This document shows positions 13,560-20,732 of a stretch of DNA of 21,969 bases, piece after piece (the stretch's first letter is position 1; every line of letters begins with the position of its first letter). The stretch is from Candidatus Saccharimonadia bacterium (GTDB lineage: Bacteria; Patescibacteriota; Saccharimonadia; Saccharimonadales; Saccharimonadaceae). The translations under genes and the position numbers were made by a program. The DNA lies in NCBI GenBank assembly GCA_023259925.1, contig JALRDS010000006.1:1-21969 (forward strand). Direction: 5' to 3'. Below the pieces are notes generated by a model. The model searched no databases. It was given only the letters and a program-made list of their open reading frames with translations, and had not been told where the DNA came from.

Positions 13560-14192
13560 ATGTCAGATGTAAGCCGTGTTTTTGGTAAGCCAGCACCCCT
13601 TCATCAGCTCATGCAACGTGGTGAGATTTTCTTTGATGAGCTGGCTAACGTGAACACCGCCGGTCTCCTCATCAGATCCAAGCGAGTATCTAATATCGCC
13701 AACACAGCAGCTACGGTAGTCGCTGAACAACTACAGCTCGAAGGTGACCACGTAGCAAAACAGCTCGTTCGTGCCGCTTTTATGAGCATAGGTGACATCA
13801 CCTCTAGGATTACTCTCGATACATCACCAGATAACGCGCAACGACTTCTCACCTCTCCCACATCACACGCAACACTACTACAGGCGAGTAGCCAGCTTAA
13901 GTCATATTCACTAGACACCTACACTCGTCAGTTCAAACGAGATGGTAGCATTTTTACCATTACTGATGATGGTATAGTTTTTGATGAACAACTTGTCATC
14001 GAAAAATCCGATCGAGGCTCTGGCTGCCCTTATGCTATGGGCAATGCCAAAAAGGCCGATTATTTCAACGCTTGTACCGATAGAATAGTCGGAATATATA
14101 CCGAAGCGTACCGACAAAATTTACCTGAAAATCTGCTCTCACACGTTGCCAGACGCGCCTTAATGCGCCACCGCTCGCTCAGCAACCCATAA
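13560..14192 (+). CDS. Protein of unknown function (210 aa)
   Basis: I do not recognise this protein. The N-terminal half is helical (TAATVVAEQLQLEGDHVAKQ). The C-terminal half carries SDRGSGCPYAMGNAKKADYF and, a little further, NACTDRIVGIYTEAYRQ. The two cysteines and nearby His/Asp are not a motif I can name. There is no membrane segment. Its last 33 bases overlap the end of recO on the opposite strand, so the two transcripts collide. Base composition is like the rest of the window, unlike the gene before it, from which it is separated by a terminator. Confidence 0.7.
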   Translation: MSDVSRVFGKPAPLHQLMQRGEIFFDELANVNTAGLLIRSKRVSNIANTAATVVAEQLQLEGDHVAKQLVRAAFMSIGDITSRITLDTSPDNAQRLLTSPTSHATLLQASSQLKSYSLDTYTRQFKRDGSIFTITDDGIVFDEQLVIEKSDRGSGCPYAMGNAKKADYFNACTDRIVGIYTEAYRQNLPENLLSHVARRALMRHRSLSNP

Positions 14193-14837
14193 GCAATCAT
14201 GTATCAGATCTTCTCCGTCCTTAACATGCATTGCAACACGCGCGGATTGTGCACTTAGAATACGAAGTAGCTTTATGTGATCACTCGTATACTGTCCGTT
14301 CTCAGCAAAACTAAACGCCGTATCGGCTTCTGAAAAACTATACCTAACATCTTCAACCAGCTTCATACCATTTGTATCAGTACTCAGGTTTAAACCAACT
14401 CCCATCACAATCGCCAATTGCAGCCAAAACCAGCACTTTGTATACGCTAGATTAATCTCCAAATCGTTCAACGACGCAAATGTCTGCTCTAGCAGTTCGT
14501 AAAAGGCAGGGTCATCAAGTAATCCACTTGCTTTAGATATTTGCTTAATCGCCTCATAGCCAAATTGCAGGTGGTCATAGTCAGTCATAATATTGCCGTA
14601 AAACGTATGTAATCGAGCAGCTGTTAGTATGCCTAGCTCACCTTTTCCGCTACCCACCGTGATGTCACACGAGGCAAATAATTCAATGCCGCCGGCAAGG
14701 CGGCTTTTTTCTTTTCGAACCCCCTTAGCCATCACGCTTACCATCCCACTGTCTGGGGTAATGAATTGCACGACGCGGTCTGCCTCGCCATAATTTGTCC
14801 GTCGCAGCACAATCGCTTTTGTTCGTATCGTTTTCAT
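14160..14837 (-). CDS. recO: DNA repair protein RecO
   Basis: RecO works with RecR to load RecA on single-stranded DNA covered by SSB in the gap-repair (RecF) pathway. The 225-residue product has the N-terminal OB-fold signature TKAIVLRRTNYGEADRVVQF, then PDSGMVSVMAKGVRKEKSRL and ELFASCDITV, followed by the helical C-terminal domain. The cysteine zinc site of many RecO proteins is not evident. Its ATG overlaps the TGA of the receiver gene by four bases (ATGA), so translation is coupled to a two-component pair. Its 3' end overlaps the convergent 210-aa gene. Confidence 0.92.
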   Translation of the reverse strand: MKTIRTKAIVLRRTNYGEADRVVQFITPDSGMVSVMAKGVRKEKSRLAGGIELFASCDITVGSGKGELGILTAARLHTFYGNIMTDYDHLQFGYEAIKQISKASGLLDDPAFYELLEQTFASLNDLEINLAYTKCWFWLQLAIVMGVGLNLSTDTNGMKLVEDVRYSFSEADTAFSFAENGQYTSDHIKLLRILSAQSARVAMHVKDGEDLIHDCLWVAERAVAH

Positions 14838-15202
14838 AGCACCGCCCCGCGTACAGCCGCCACGATATCATCGGGTTGCATTGTTGCTTTGTTAACAATA
14901 CGGACCACCCCATATTGCTCCACATCATCGAGCTGTATCTGCTCAGCTAAATTAGTTATGAGCACCACTGGAATACTCGCTAAATCAGCGTGCGACTGCA
15001 GCTCATGCAATAGTGCCATTGCCGTAGTGCCCGTTAGCAACATATCAAGCAGAATCACAGCTGGCTGCACCTTATCAATGACTGCAATCGCACCAACAGC
15101 ATGTGGTGCGTGCTCTACGCGGCAGCCAGCTCGTTTCAATACACGAATGTAGTGCTCGGCTAGCCACTCATCATCCTCTACAATAACGACGTTCATGTTC
15201 AT
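14834..15202 (-). CDS. Single-domain response regulator (CheY-like receiver)
   Basis: This 122-residue protein is a receiver domain alone, with no output domain. It shows the acidic pair Asp10/Asp11 in VIVEDDEWLAEHY, phospho-acceptor Asp53 in VILLDMLLTG, the switch Thr83 in VVLITN and the conserved Lys105 in RIVNKATM, so it should be phosphorylatable. It overlaps the histidine kinase by four bases (ATGA) and recO by four bases. An alternative start at Met3 would make little difference. The output must come from protein contacts, since no DNA-binding domain is present. The kinase upstream is the obvious phosphodonor. Confidence 0.93.
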   Translation of the reverse strand: MNMNVVIVEDDEWLAEHYIRVLKRAGCRVEHAPHAVGAIAVIDKVQPAVILLDMLLTGTTAMALLHELQSHADLASIPVVLITNLAEQIQLDDVEQYGVVRIVNKATMQPDDIVAAVRGAVL

Positions 15203-15924
15203 ACTAATGCTAGTTGGTGTGATACCGGCAAATCAACATAGAAAGAAGCTCCGTTCTGGTGTCGCGTTGCGCCGATCGAACCATTCATGTGCGATGCAAA
15301 TTCGTGAGCAATGTATATTCCCAACCCACTACTTTGTGGCCGCTGATGAGCCGCCTTTACGTGCTTAAGTGTGCCCGAAAGTACACGCCACTCTTTTGAA
15401 GATATATATGGACCATAGTCTCGCACACTCAAACGTACAATCGAACGCTCATTGAGTAATTGCGCCTGTAGCTCCACCATACCGTCAACGTGGCTATAAT
15501 GAAGCGCATTATCTGCGAAGTTAAGTACAATCCGCCGTAGTAAATCACGATTCGCAATAACTGGCGGCAAATGGCGCACTCGTGCGACACGTAGCTCACG
15601 TCCTTTTGCCATATATAGACCACTTAGCTCAGATCGCACATCGCGCACAACATCGAGTGGATTGACTGGCTCAACACTAAACAGCTCCAATTGTGACTCT
15701 AGCCTCGTTAAATCGCTCGTTAGCCGCAACCCACGCTCGCTAATATGCTTCATTTGGTCTGCGATACGTTGTCGCTCAGCCTGAGAAAGCGACATATCGC
15801 TTAGTTCGATTGACAGCTGCCGCAGCAAGACCAGTGGTGATTTCAGCTCATGGGCAGCCACACCAATCGCAGAAACGCTGGTGCTAGCCCCACTACCCTG
15901 ATACCGCTCTCCCCTCAGGCTCAT
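15199..15924 (-). CDS. Soluble sensor histidine kinase
   Basis: This is a compact 241-residue histidine kinase with only the catalytic core. The H-box is AAHELKSPL, with phosphorylated His25, and dimerisation helices span about 20-80. The N-box is RRIVLNFADNALHYS (Asn135, Asn139), the G1 box is VRDYGPYI (Asp169) and the G2 box is SSGLGIYIA (Gly200, Gly202). There is no membrane segment and no recognisable sensor domain, so any signal must come from a partner or the first 20 residues. In G1 the usual second glycine is Tyr173. It overlaps the receiver gene by four bases. TGCTACACT ends seven bases before the ATG. Confidence 0.92.
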   Translation of the reverse strand: MSLRGERYQGSGASTSVSAIGVAAHELKSPLVLLRQLSIELSDMSLSQAERQRIADQMKHISERGLRLTSDLTRLESQLELFSVEPVNPLDVVRDVRSELSGLYMAKGRELRVARVRHLPPVIANRDLLRRIVLNFADNALHYSHVDGMVELQAQLLNERSIVRLSVRDYGPYISSKEWRVLSGTLKHVKAAHQRPQSSGLGIYIAHEFASHMNGSIGATRHQNGASFYVDLPVSHQLALV

Positions 15925-15931
15925 TACCTTT

Positions 15932-15940
15932 AGTGTAGCA
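15932..15940 (-). promoter_or_regulatory. Extended -10 for the kinase-receiver-recO operon
   Basis: TGCTACACT on the minus strand, seven bases before the ATG at 15924, predicts a leaderless transcript. An AAAGG also lies in that gap, so ordinary initiation is not excluded. Confidence 0.45.
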
Positions 15941-15959
15941 GGATTAGCGAAAAAATTCG

Positions 15960-16613
15960 CTACTGTACAAAGTTGATCGTTTTAATCAATTCGTTGAAAT
16001 CTTCTAAAAATGTATTAGCATCTGTTCGCACAACCGCTGTTTTGTCTCGAATTTTGAACAATACAGCAGATCCACGCAAGTCATCTGAAAATAATCCGTC
16101 AAGTCGGGTACCGGTTTGCTTATTAGCGGCTTTTACTGTTGAGCTTTTTAGCTCACCTTCTTCGATGCGTCGCTCAAACTCTCCTAATACATCCTCATAG
16201 CTTTCGTTGACTACAGCTGCACGGAGGGCATACCGTGAATCCTCAGACTTTGTTGTAGGAACACTGCCAGGGCTGAAATACGCCAAAAATCCATCGCTTG
16301 TTGATCCATCATCTTCAATGTACACATTCCACGTCTTCGGATAGCGGAAACTAAGTGTGCCATAGTCACCCGGGCCAGAAAAACCAACAAACGGCTCTTT
16401 TTCTCTCTCAACAAACTCAGCTTCGAGCTTATCGGCCTGTTCTTTTTCGGCTGTTGCAACCGCACGAGTTACCTTCTGGTCTACATTATCTTTCTGGTCA
16501 AGATAGTTCACTAATGCCCATACAGATAAGCCTGCAAATACGAGCGTAAAAAATGTTAACACAATAATAGTTATAAGCGTGCCCGTAGACATGTTGTGAG
16601 AAGAAGGATTCAT
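15960..16613 (-). CDS. Membrane-anchored PsbP-like domain protein, unknown function
   Basis: From ATG 16613 this is a 217-residue protein. It has one N-terminal membrane segment (LITIIVLTFFTLVFAGLSVW), a charged coiled-coil linker (TRAVATAEKEQADKLEAEF) and an outside domain. That domain has a PsbP-like look: LSFRYPKTWNVYIED, YEDVLGEFERRIEE and KIRDKTAVVRTD. PsbP-fold domains of this kind are common in CPR envelope proteins and usually have no assigned role. An ATG at 16622 is also in frame, but it overlaps the TATAAT whose spacing (seven bases) fits ATG 16613. It lies between the methyltransferase and the histidine kinase. Confidence 0.75.
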   Translation of the reverse strand: MNPSSHNMSTGTLITIIVLTFFTLVFAGLSVWALVNYLDQKDNVDQKVTRAVATAEKEQADKLEAEFVEREKEPFVGFSGPGDYGTLSFRYPKTWNVYIEDDGSTSDGFLAYFSPGSVPTTKSEDSRYALRAAVVNESYEDVLGEFERRIEEGELKSSTVKAANKQTGTRLDGLFSDDLRGSAVLFKIRDKTAVVRTDANTFLEDFNELIKTINFVQ

Positions 16614-16620
16614 GTAGCGC

Positions 16621-16626
16621 ATTATA
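16621..16626 (-). promoter_or_regulatory. -10 element for the PsbP-like gene
   Basis: TATAAT on the minus strand, seven bases before ATG 16613. The upstream in-frame ATG at 16622 overlaps this box, so it cannot be in the transcript made from here. Confidence 0.6.
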
Positions 16627-16634
16627 CCGTAAGC

Positions 16635-17144
16635 TTAATCAGCCTGCAAAGGAATAAACGTATACAGAGCGTGAGCTTTTCTGTGGGCTAGTGGCTTCTT
16701 ATCAGGAATACCCGCACCAAAAGTCATAAGTGTAATTGATTTTTTAAGACGATCAGCTTCACGCTGCATGTAGCGTTGCAGTTTTACTGTGTCGCGTGAC
16801 ACAGAAAATGCATATACCAACGTTACGTCACCCGGTAATTGGTACGACCACATATTAGCAACCGTCACCCTGCCAGCACTGCCAAGTCGCAGCTTAGCTA
16901 TGAGTGCAAGCAGTGGGTTGAGTTCCACGCCGTAACAGTGAGCACCTAAACGAGCTGCCTCTATTAGCACTTTGCCATCACCAGCCCCTAAGTCAACCAC
17001 CACATCAGTGGGGCGTATAGGATAGAGCTCTATAAAGGCCAGCTTTACCTCTTTACGTAAACTAGGTACATACGGAGCGCCAAACAAAGCAGTAAGAACA
17101 AATAGTAGCCCCATCGTAGCAATAGCTATGAGTAACAGTGTCAT
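16635..17144 (-). CDS. Membrane-anchored FAM173-like class I methyltransferase
   Basis: This is a 169-residue SAM-dependent methyltransferase with an N-terminal membrane segment (LLLIAIATMGLLFVLTALFG). It then has PYVPSLRKEV, motif I VVDLGAGDGKVLIEAA at 49-64, and YGVELNPLLALIAKLRL. The order membrane helix, PYVPS, D-L-G-A-G-D-G and E-x-N-P closely matches the FAM173 / ATP-synthase c-subunit lysine methyltransferase family. In mitochondria those enzymes methylate a lysine of subunit c. The bacterial substrate is unknown. It overlaps xseB by four bases and so belongs to the exonuclease VII operon. Confidence 0.8.
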   Translation of the reverse strand: MTLLLIAIATMGLLFVLTALFGAPYVPSLRKEVKLAFIELYPIRPTDVVVDLGAGDGKVLIEAARLGAHCYGVELNPLLALIAKLRLGSAGRVTVANMWSYQLPGDVTLVYAFSVSRDTVKLQRYMQREADRLKKSITLMTFGAGIPDKKPLAHRKAHALYTFIPLQAD

Positions 17145-17344
17145 ACGTCTTCAAAGGAGCGCTTGAGCACTGTAATTTGATTCTCCATTTGTTGAAGATC
17201 GTGCTCAATCTCGTTTGCGAGTTTTGCCGCCGCTTCAAATTTTTCGCTCGCCATAGTCAGTGAAAAATCCTCACCTTCAAACCACGCAGCCGCCTCACGC
17301 AGCGTATTCATTTTTTCTTCAATTGTTTTATCTTTTTCTGACAT
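17141..17344 (-). CDS. xseB: Exodeoxyribonuclease VII small subunit
   Basis: XseB binds XseA to form exonuclease VII, which degrades single-stranded DNA from both ends. At 67 residues it has the expected size. It is the usual helical hairpin: TIEEKMNTLREAAAWFEGED, then FSLTMASEKFEAAAKLANEI. GGAGG lies seven bases before its ATG, inside the end of xseA, which it overlaps by 17 bases. It overlaps the next gene by four bases. Confidence 0.93.
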   Translation of the reverse strand: MSEKDKTIEEKMNTLREAAAWFEGEDFSLTMASEKFEAAAKLANEIEHDLQQMENQITVLKRSFEDV

Positions 17345-18425
17345 CCGTTACCTCCGCTTGTATTATGGTCGTTTTCATTTCAACTTCAATCGACTTGCCA
17401 ACATGTACTTCACCGCGTACCAAAGCATATCCTCGAGTCAGTACTTTCATCGGATTATACTCCCCCAGTAAGCGTACTGTTGCCTCCAACTCCTGCTTAA
17501 ACGCTAATAGGCGCTCACTAATCAGTGCCTCACTACCAGAAAGCAAATCGTCTTTCTCCCGAGAATATTCATTAACGCGGGCTTGTATCGCCGGAATCAT
17601 CATCTTCACCATGCTGCGTGATCGCTCAATAATCTCTCGCTTATCTGGAACGAGTAGTTGCGCAGCATTCGTTGGTGTGGCAGCTCGCACATCGGCCACC
17701 AAATCAGCGAGCGTCGTATCAATTTCATGCCCCACACCCACTAGCGTAGGGATACGGCTTGCTGCTAAAGCACGTACCAGCGCTTCGTCGTTGAAAGCAG
17801 CCAAGTCGTCGGCATCACCACCGCCACGCACCAGTACAAGCACTTCAGGGGGATTACCACAACTATTAAAATATTCAATGGCTCGAATAATTTGCCCAGG
17901 CGCACGTACGCCCTGCACTAACGTCCTTGCCACTTCTACATTCATGCCACCCCAGCGAGCTTGTAATATTTTCATAAAATCAGCATACCCAGCGGCTTCG
18001 GTACTGCTGATCACGCCGATGTGCGTTGGTAAATCAGGAAGTGCTCGCTTACGACTAACATCAAACAACCCTTCAGCTTCTAACTTCTTTTGTAATAGTT
18101 CAAAACTACGCTTAATACTACCTTCGCCAACCGCCTGCACCGACTGCATGCTCACACTAAAGCCCCACTTGTCACTGAGTTTCGGCTTACCCAGTACTGC
18201 TACCATCATGCCATCTTCGAGCGGTGTATTCATTTGATAAATAGAGCCAAAAAAATCAACCGAACTGGAGTCATCCTTCAGCTTAAAACGCACCCACTTA
18301 CCCTGTCGAATTGATAGCCCCGCTACTTCACCAATGATTACAGCGCTCGGCACTGCATAGTCGAACGTTTGGTTAATGACAGCGACAAAGTCGCTAACGC
18401 CCAGGCGTAGGTCGGTCGTTTCCAT
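17328..18425 (-). CDS. xseA: Exodeoxyribonuclease VII large subunit
   Basis: XseA is the catalytic subunit of exonuclease VII. An N-terminal OB-fold (residues about 8-100, VSDFVAVINQTFDYAVPSAV) binds single-stranded DNA. The catalytic domain follows, with HIGVISSTEAAGYADFMKI at 135-153, VRGGGDADDLAAFNDEALVR at 199-218, and VGVGHEIDTTLADLVADVRA at 229-248, all family hallmarks. At 365 residues it is shorter than many XseA proteins, which exceed 400. The coiled-coil region after residue 260 is compact. Its start overlaps the flippase-like gene by 32 bases, and its end overlaps xseB. Confidence 0.95.
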   Translation of the reverse strand: METTDLRLGVSDFVAVINQTFDYAVPSAVIIGEVAGLSIRQGKWVRFKLKDDSSSVDFFGSIYQMNTPLEDGMMVAVLGKPKLSDKWGFSVSMQSVQAVGEGSIKRSFELLQKKLEAEGLFDVSRKRALPDLPTHIGVISSTEAAGYADFMKILQARWGGMNVEVARTLVQGVRAPGQIIRAIEYFNSCGNPPEVLVLVRGGGDADDLAAFNDEALVRALAASRIPTLVGVGHEIDTTLADLVADVRAATPTNAAQLLVPDKREIIERSRSMVKMMIPAIQARVNEYSREKDDLLSGSEALISERLLAFKQELEATVRLLGEYNPMKVLTRGYALVRGEVHVGKSIEVEMKTTIIQAEVTDVRKR

Positions 18426-19437
18426 AGCGTCTCAATGCATCCTCATACAATAAATATCCAGCAGCAATCGTAACAAGCAAAATGATAACTCTAGTCAAAA
18501 CAATAGCAGCAAGCGATGCCGAGGAAGATATACCCGCCGTTGCCAGGAATCCAACCATAATTGCCTCGTACGCACCTGCTCCACCTGGCGTTACAACTAT
18601 GAAACCAGCGACACTAGCTAATGCGTAAGCGATAATAATTGGCGCTGGGTTAACAGGGGTGCCTAGTGCCCAAAAAGTTATTGTAAACAGCATGGCATCG
18701 GCAACAGTAAATACGAGTGCCCACAATAACGGACGCCTTAGAACCCGGTAGTCTTTTTTCAACTCGACATAATCATCGTGGATATCTTCGAAAAATGCGT
18801 ATACCTTCTCCTCGCGCAGTAACACGCGCTTCTTCCCTCGTGTGATCTTCCAGGTAGCTCGATTGGCTAGCCTTGATACATTTTTAGCAAATGCGTGCAT
18901 CCTTGCTCGACTACTCACCAAAAAGATAAGACCAATCGTGCTAATAATCATAAATGTCACAATGCCGCTACTCACCAGAATAGTCCATCTATTAATATTT
19001 CCATCAAGTGTCACAATCAAGACCGAAACAGCAATCAAAACAGCGGCGGCGATAAACCCAGCAACGTACCGTACCACCTGGGCAGATGTAGCCTTCCCAG
19101 GGCTCACGCCCAACTTCCCTAATCGCCATGAAACATATGAAATGCCACTCACACCGCCAGATGGCAATGTATGATTTACGAAATTAAGCTCCAATGCAAT
19201 CCGCGCTCGCTCCCATACCGGCAGGCTACGAACTCCTTTTTTTGCTCTCAGGTACGTAAAAATCATCTCGCCCGATGCAAGAATTGAGATAAATAATACT
19301 GGTATAAGTAGCATAAGTACTAGCAAGTCGACACGCTGTAGTAGCTGCCACGCCTTTTCTAACTCCCCACGCGACAGAACCAGAATTAATACAACCAGCC
19401 CCAATGTTACCCAACTGATTATTTTCCTCGCAGACAT
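18394..19437 (-). CDS. Flippase-like integral membrane protein (UPF0104 / LPG synthase TM family)
   Basis: This 347-residue polytopic membrane protein, with about seven or eight predicted spans, resembles the UPF0104/YbhN family. That family is the transmembrane (flippase-like) half of lysylphosphatidylglycerol synthase. Signatures are LNFVNHTLPSGGVSGISYVS in the first half and VTPGGAGAYEAIMVGFLA near the end. The cytoplasmic aminoacyl-transferase domain of MprF is absent, so lipid lysylation is not expected. A role in moving a lipid or polyprenyl-linked substrate is inferred from the family. It heads the xseA-xseB-methyltransferase run and is divergent from the RNA methyltransferase. Confidence 0.88.
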   Translation of the reverse strand: MSARKIISWVTLGLVVLILVLSRGELEKAWQLLQRVDLLVLMLLIPVLFISILASGEMIFTYLRAKKGVRSLPVWERARIALELNFVNHTLPSGGVSGISYVSWRLGKLGVSPGKATSAQVVRYVAGFIAAAVLIAVSVLIVTLDGNINRWTILVSSGIVTFMIISTIGLIFLVSSRARMHAFAKNVSRLANRATWKITRGKKRVLLREEKVYAFFEDIHDDYVELKKDYRVLRRPLLWALVFTVADAMLFTITFWALGTPVNPAPIIIAYALASVAGFIVVTPGGAGAYEAIMVGFLATAGISSSASLAAIVLTRVIILLVTIAAGYLLYEDALRRYGNDRPTPGR

Positions 19438-19445
19438 TACTCTAT

Positions 19446-19451
19446 ATTATA
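19446..19451 (-). promoter_or_regulatory. -10 element for the flippase-xseA-xseB operon
   Basis: TATAAT on the minus strand, eight bases before the ATG at 19437. It lies 10 bases from the oppositely directed -10 of the next gene. Confidence 0.55.
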
Positions 19452-19461
19452 CCCTACCCTG

Positions 19462-19467
19462 TATACT
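19462..19467 (+). promoter_or_regulatory. -10 element for the THUMP methyltransferase gene
   Basis: TATACT, six bases before the GTG start at 19474. It forms a compact back-to-back promoter pair with 19446-19451. Confidence 0.55.
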
Positions 19468-19473
19468 AAGTAT

Positions 19474-20655
19474 GTGAACTTTATTACCTTACTTGGCAGA
19501 CAACCAGAGCTCAGCCTCGCCGAACTTGAACAACGGTTTGGTTCAAGCAATGTTGAATCATTCGGACGCGTAGCGGCACTCGTGAGTGCGGCTGAATTTG
19601 ATATTCAAACACTCGGTGGCACCGTTAAGGCCGGCAGGGTTATTGCAGAATTAGAAAAAGCAGACTGGCCACGATTATCCCGTGATATTGTTGGTCGCTA
19701 CGCACGCGAACTAAAAGGTGACGGAAAGGTTACTGTAGGAATTAGTGTATATGGCCGAGACGTCGCACCACGTGATGTGCAGCGGACTGGTATCGCCCTA
19801 AAGCAAGCGCTCAAAAAACAAGGGCGCTCCATGCGACTGATCCCTAATGAGGCCAGCGCCCTTTCTACAGCTACATCACACCATAACAAACTTGGTCTTA
19901 GTCAAAATAAAATTGAGCTACTAGTATTTTACGGCCCGGGTAGCGTGATCGTAGCCGAAAGTACCGGTACGCAAAACATTACCGCGCTGGCAGCCCGTGA
20001 CCAAGGCAGGCCGAAGCGTGACGCGTTTGTTGGCATGTTACCACCAAAACTGGCACTCATGATGATTAACCTATCTGGAATCACCAACCAAAACCACACA
20101 CATGACGCAAACGACTCGACAATTCTTGATCCATTTTGCGGAACTGGCGTTGTACTACAAGAAGCGGCCCTATTAGGATTTAATGTGTACGGTTCCGACC
20201 TGTCTGAGAAAATGGTTGACTACACACAGCAAAACTTACAGTGGCTTGGCGCTAAGCATGCCATTGGCGATGTAAGAGTGGAGCTAGGCGATGCTATTGA
20301 ACATGGCTGGAATCTCCCTATAAGTGCAGTTGTGGCCGAAACGTACTTAGGTCAACCATTTAGCGCCCCACCCGCACCAGACAAGCTCGACAAGGTCCGC
20401 AGAATCGTTGATCACATTACGTCAAAATTCTTAGAAAACCTCGCACAGCAATTACCGTCAGGTACACCGCTCTGCTTGGCGGTTCCCGCCTGGCGTGACA
20501 GCCGCGGGTCATTCACTCACCTGACTACGATTAAAAAAATTGAATCACTCGGCTACGAGTGGCAGCCACTGAAAACTGCAAACACTCACAACCTTATTTA
20601 TTACCGTGAAGACCAGGTGGTTGCCCGCCAACTTCTGCTTCTTACAAAGAAATAA
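19474..20655 (+). CDS. THUMP-type Trm11-like RNA methyltransferase with atypical motif IV
   Basis: This 393-residue protein starts at GTG 19474. The N-terminal part (TLLGRQPELSLAELEQRFG, then KVTVGISVYGRD and IALKQALKKQGRSMRLIPNE) looks like a THUMP RNA-binding region. The linker RDQGRPKRDAFVGMLPPKLA and motif I TILDPFCGTGVVLQEAALL (about 216-234) are typical of Trm11/TrmG10-like guanine-N2 methyltransferases. The (D/N)PPY catalytic motif IV expected near 286-296 reads VVAETYLGQPFS instead. So tRNA binding and SAM binding look intact, but the chemistry is uncertain. GTG follows a -10 box by six bases, so the transcript is probably leaderless. Confidence 0.82.
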   Translation: MNFITLLGRQPELSLAELEQRFGSSNVESFGRVAALVSAAEFDIQTLGGTVKAGRVIAELEKADWPRLSRDIVGRYARELKGDGKVTVGISVYGRDVAPRDVQRTGIALKQALKKQGRSMRLIPNEASALSTATSHHNKLGLSQNKIELLVFYGPGSVIVAESTGTQNITALAARDQGRPKRDAFVGMLPPKLALMMINLSGITNQNHTHDANDSTILDPFCGTGVVLQEAALLGFNVYGSDLSEKMVDYTQQNLQWLGAKHAIGDVRVELGDAIEHGWNLPISAVVAETYLGQPFSAPPAPDKLDKVRRIVDHITSKFLENLAQQLPSGTPLCLAVPAWRDSRGSFTHLTTIKKIESLGYEWQPLKTANTHNLIYYREDQVVARQLLLLTKK

Positions 20656-20668
20656 CCCCTACAAACCC

Positions 20669-20697
20669 TTGCAATACCGCCATATTTTTGCTATAGT
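20669..20697 (+). promoter_or_regulatory. rpmA promoter
   Basis: TTGCAA and TATAGT (with extended TGC) are separated by 17 bases, the best sigma70-type promoter in the window. Initiation near 20704 gives a leader of about 29 bases with AAGGAG (20722-20727) five bases before the ATG. Confidence 0.75.
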
Positions 20698-20732
20698 TAA
20701 GCAGATTGTTTCATAAACTTTAAGGAGAAGCT

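Noticed and set aside
13541..13560. AT dinucleotide run as a repeat element
   Set aside because: It is short and explained by the extended -10 element and the start of the next gene.
17260..18237. 325-codon open frame on the plus strand, opposite xseA and xseB
   Set aside because: It is antisense to two certain genes. Its product is a Ser/Thr/Ala-rich string with no motif, as expected of the shadow of a coding strand, and it has no promoter or SD site.
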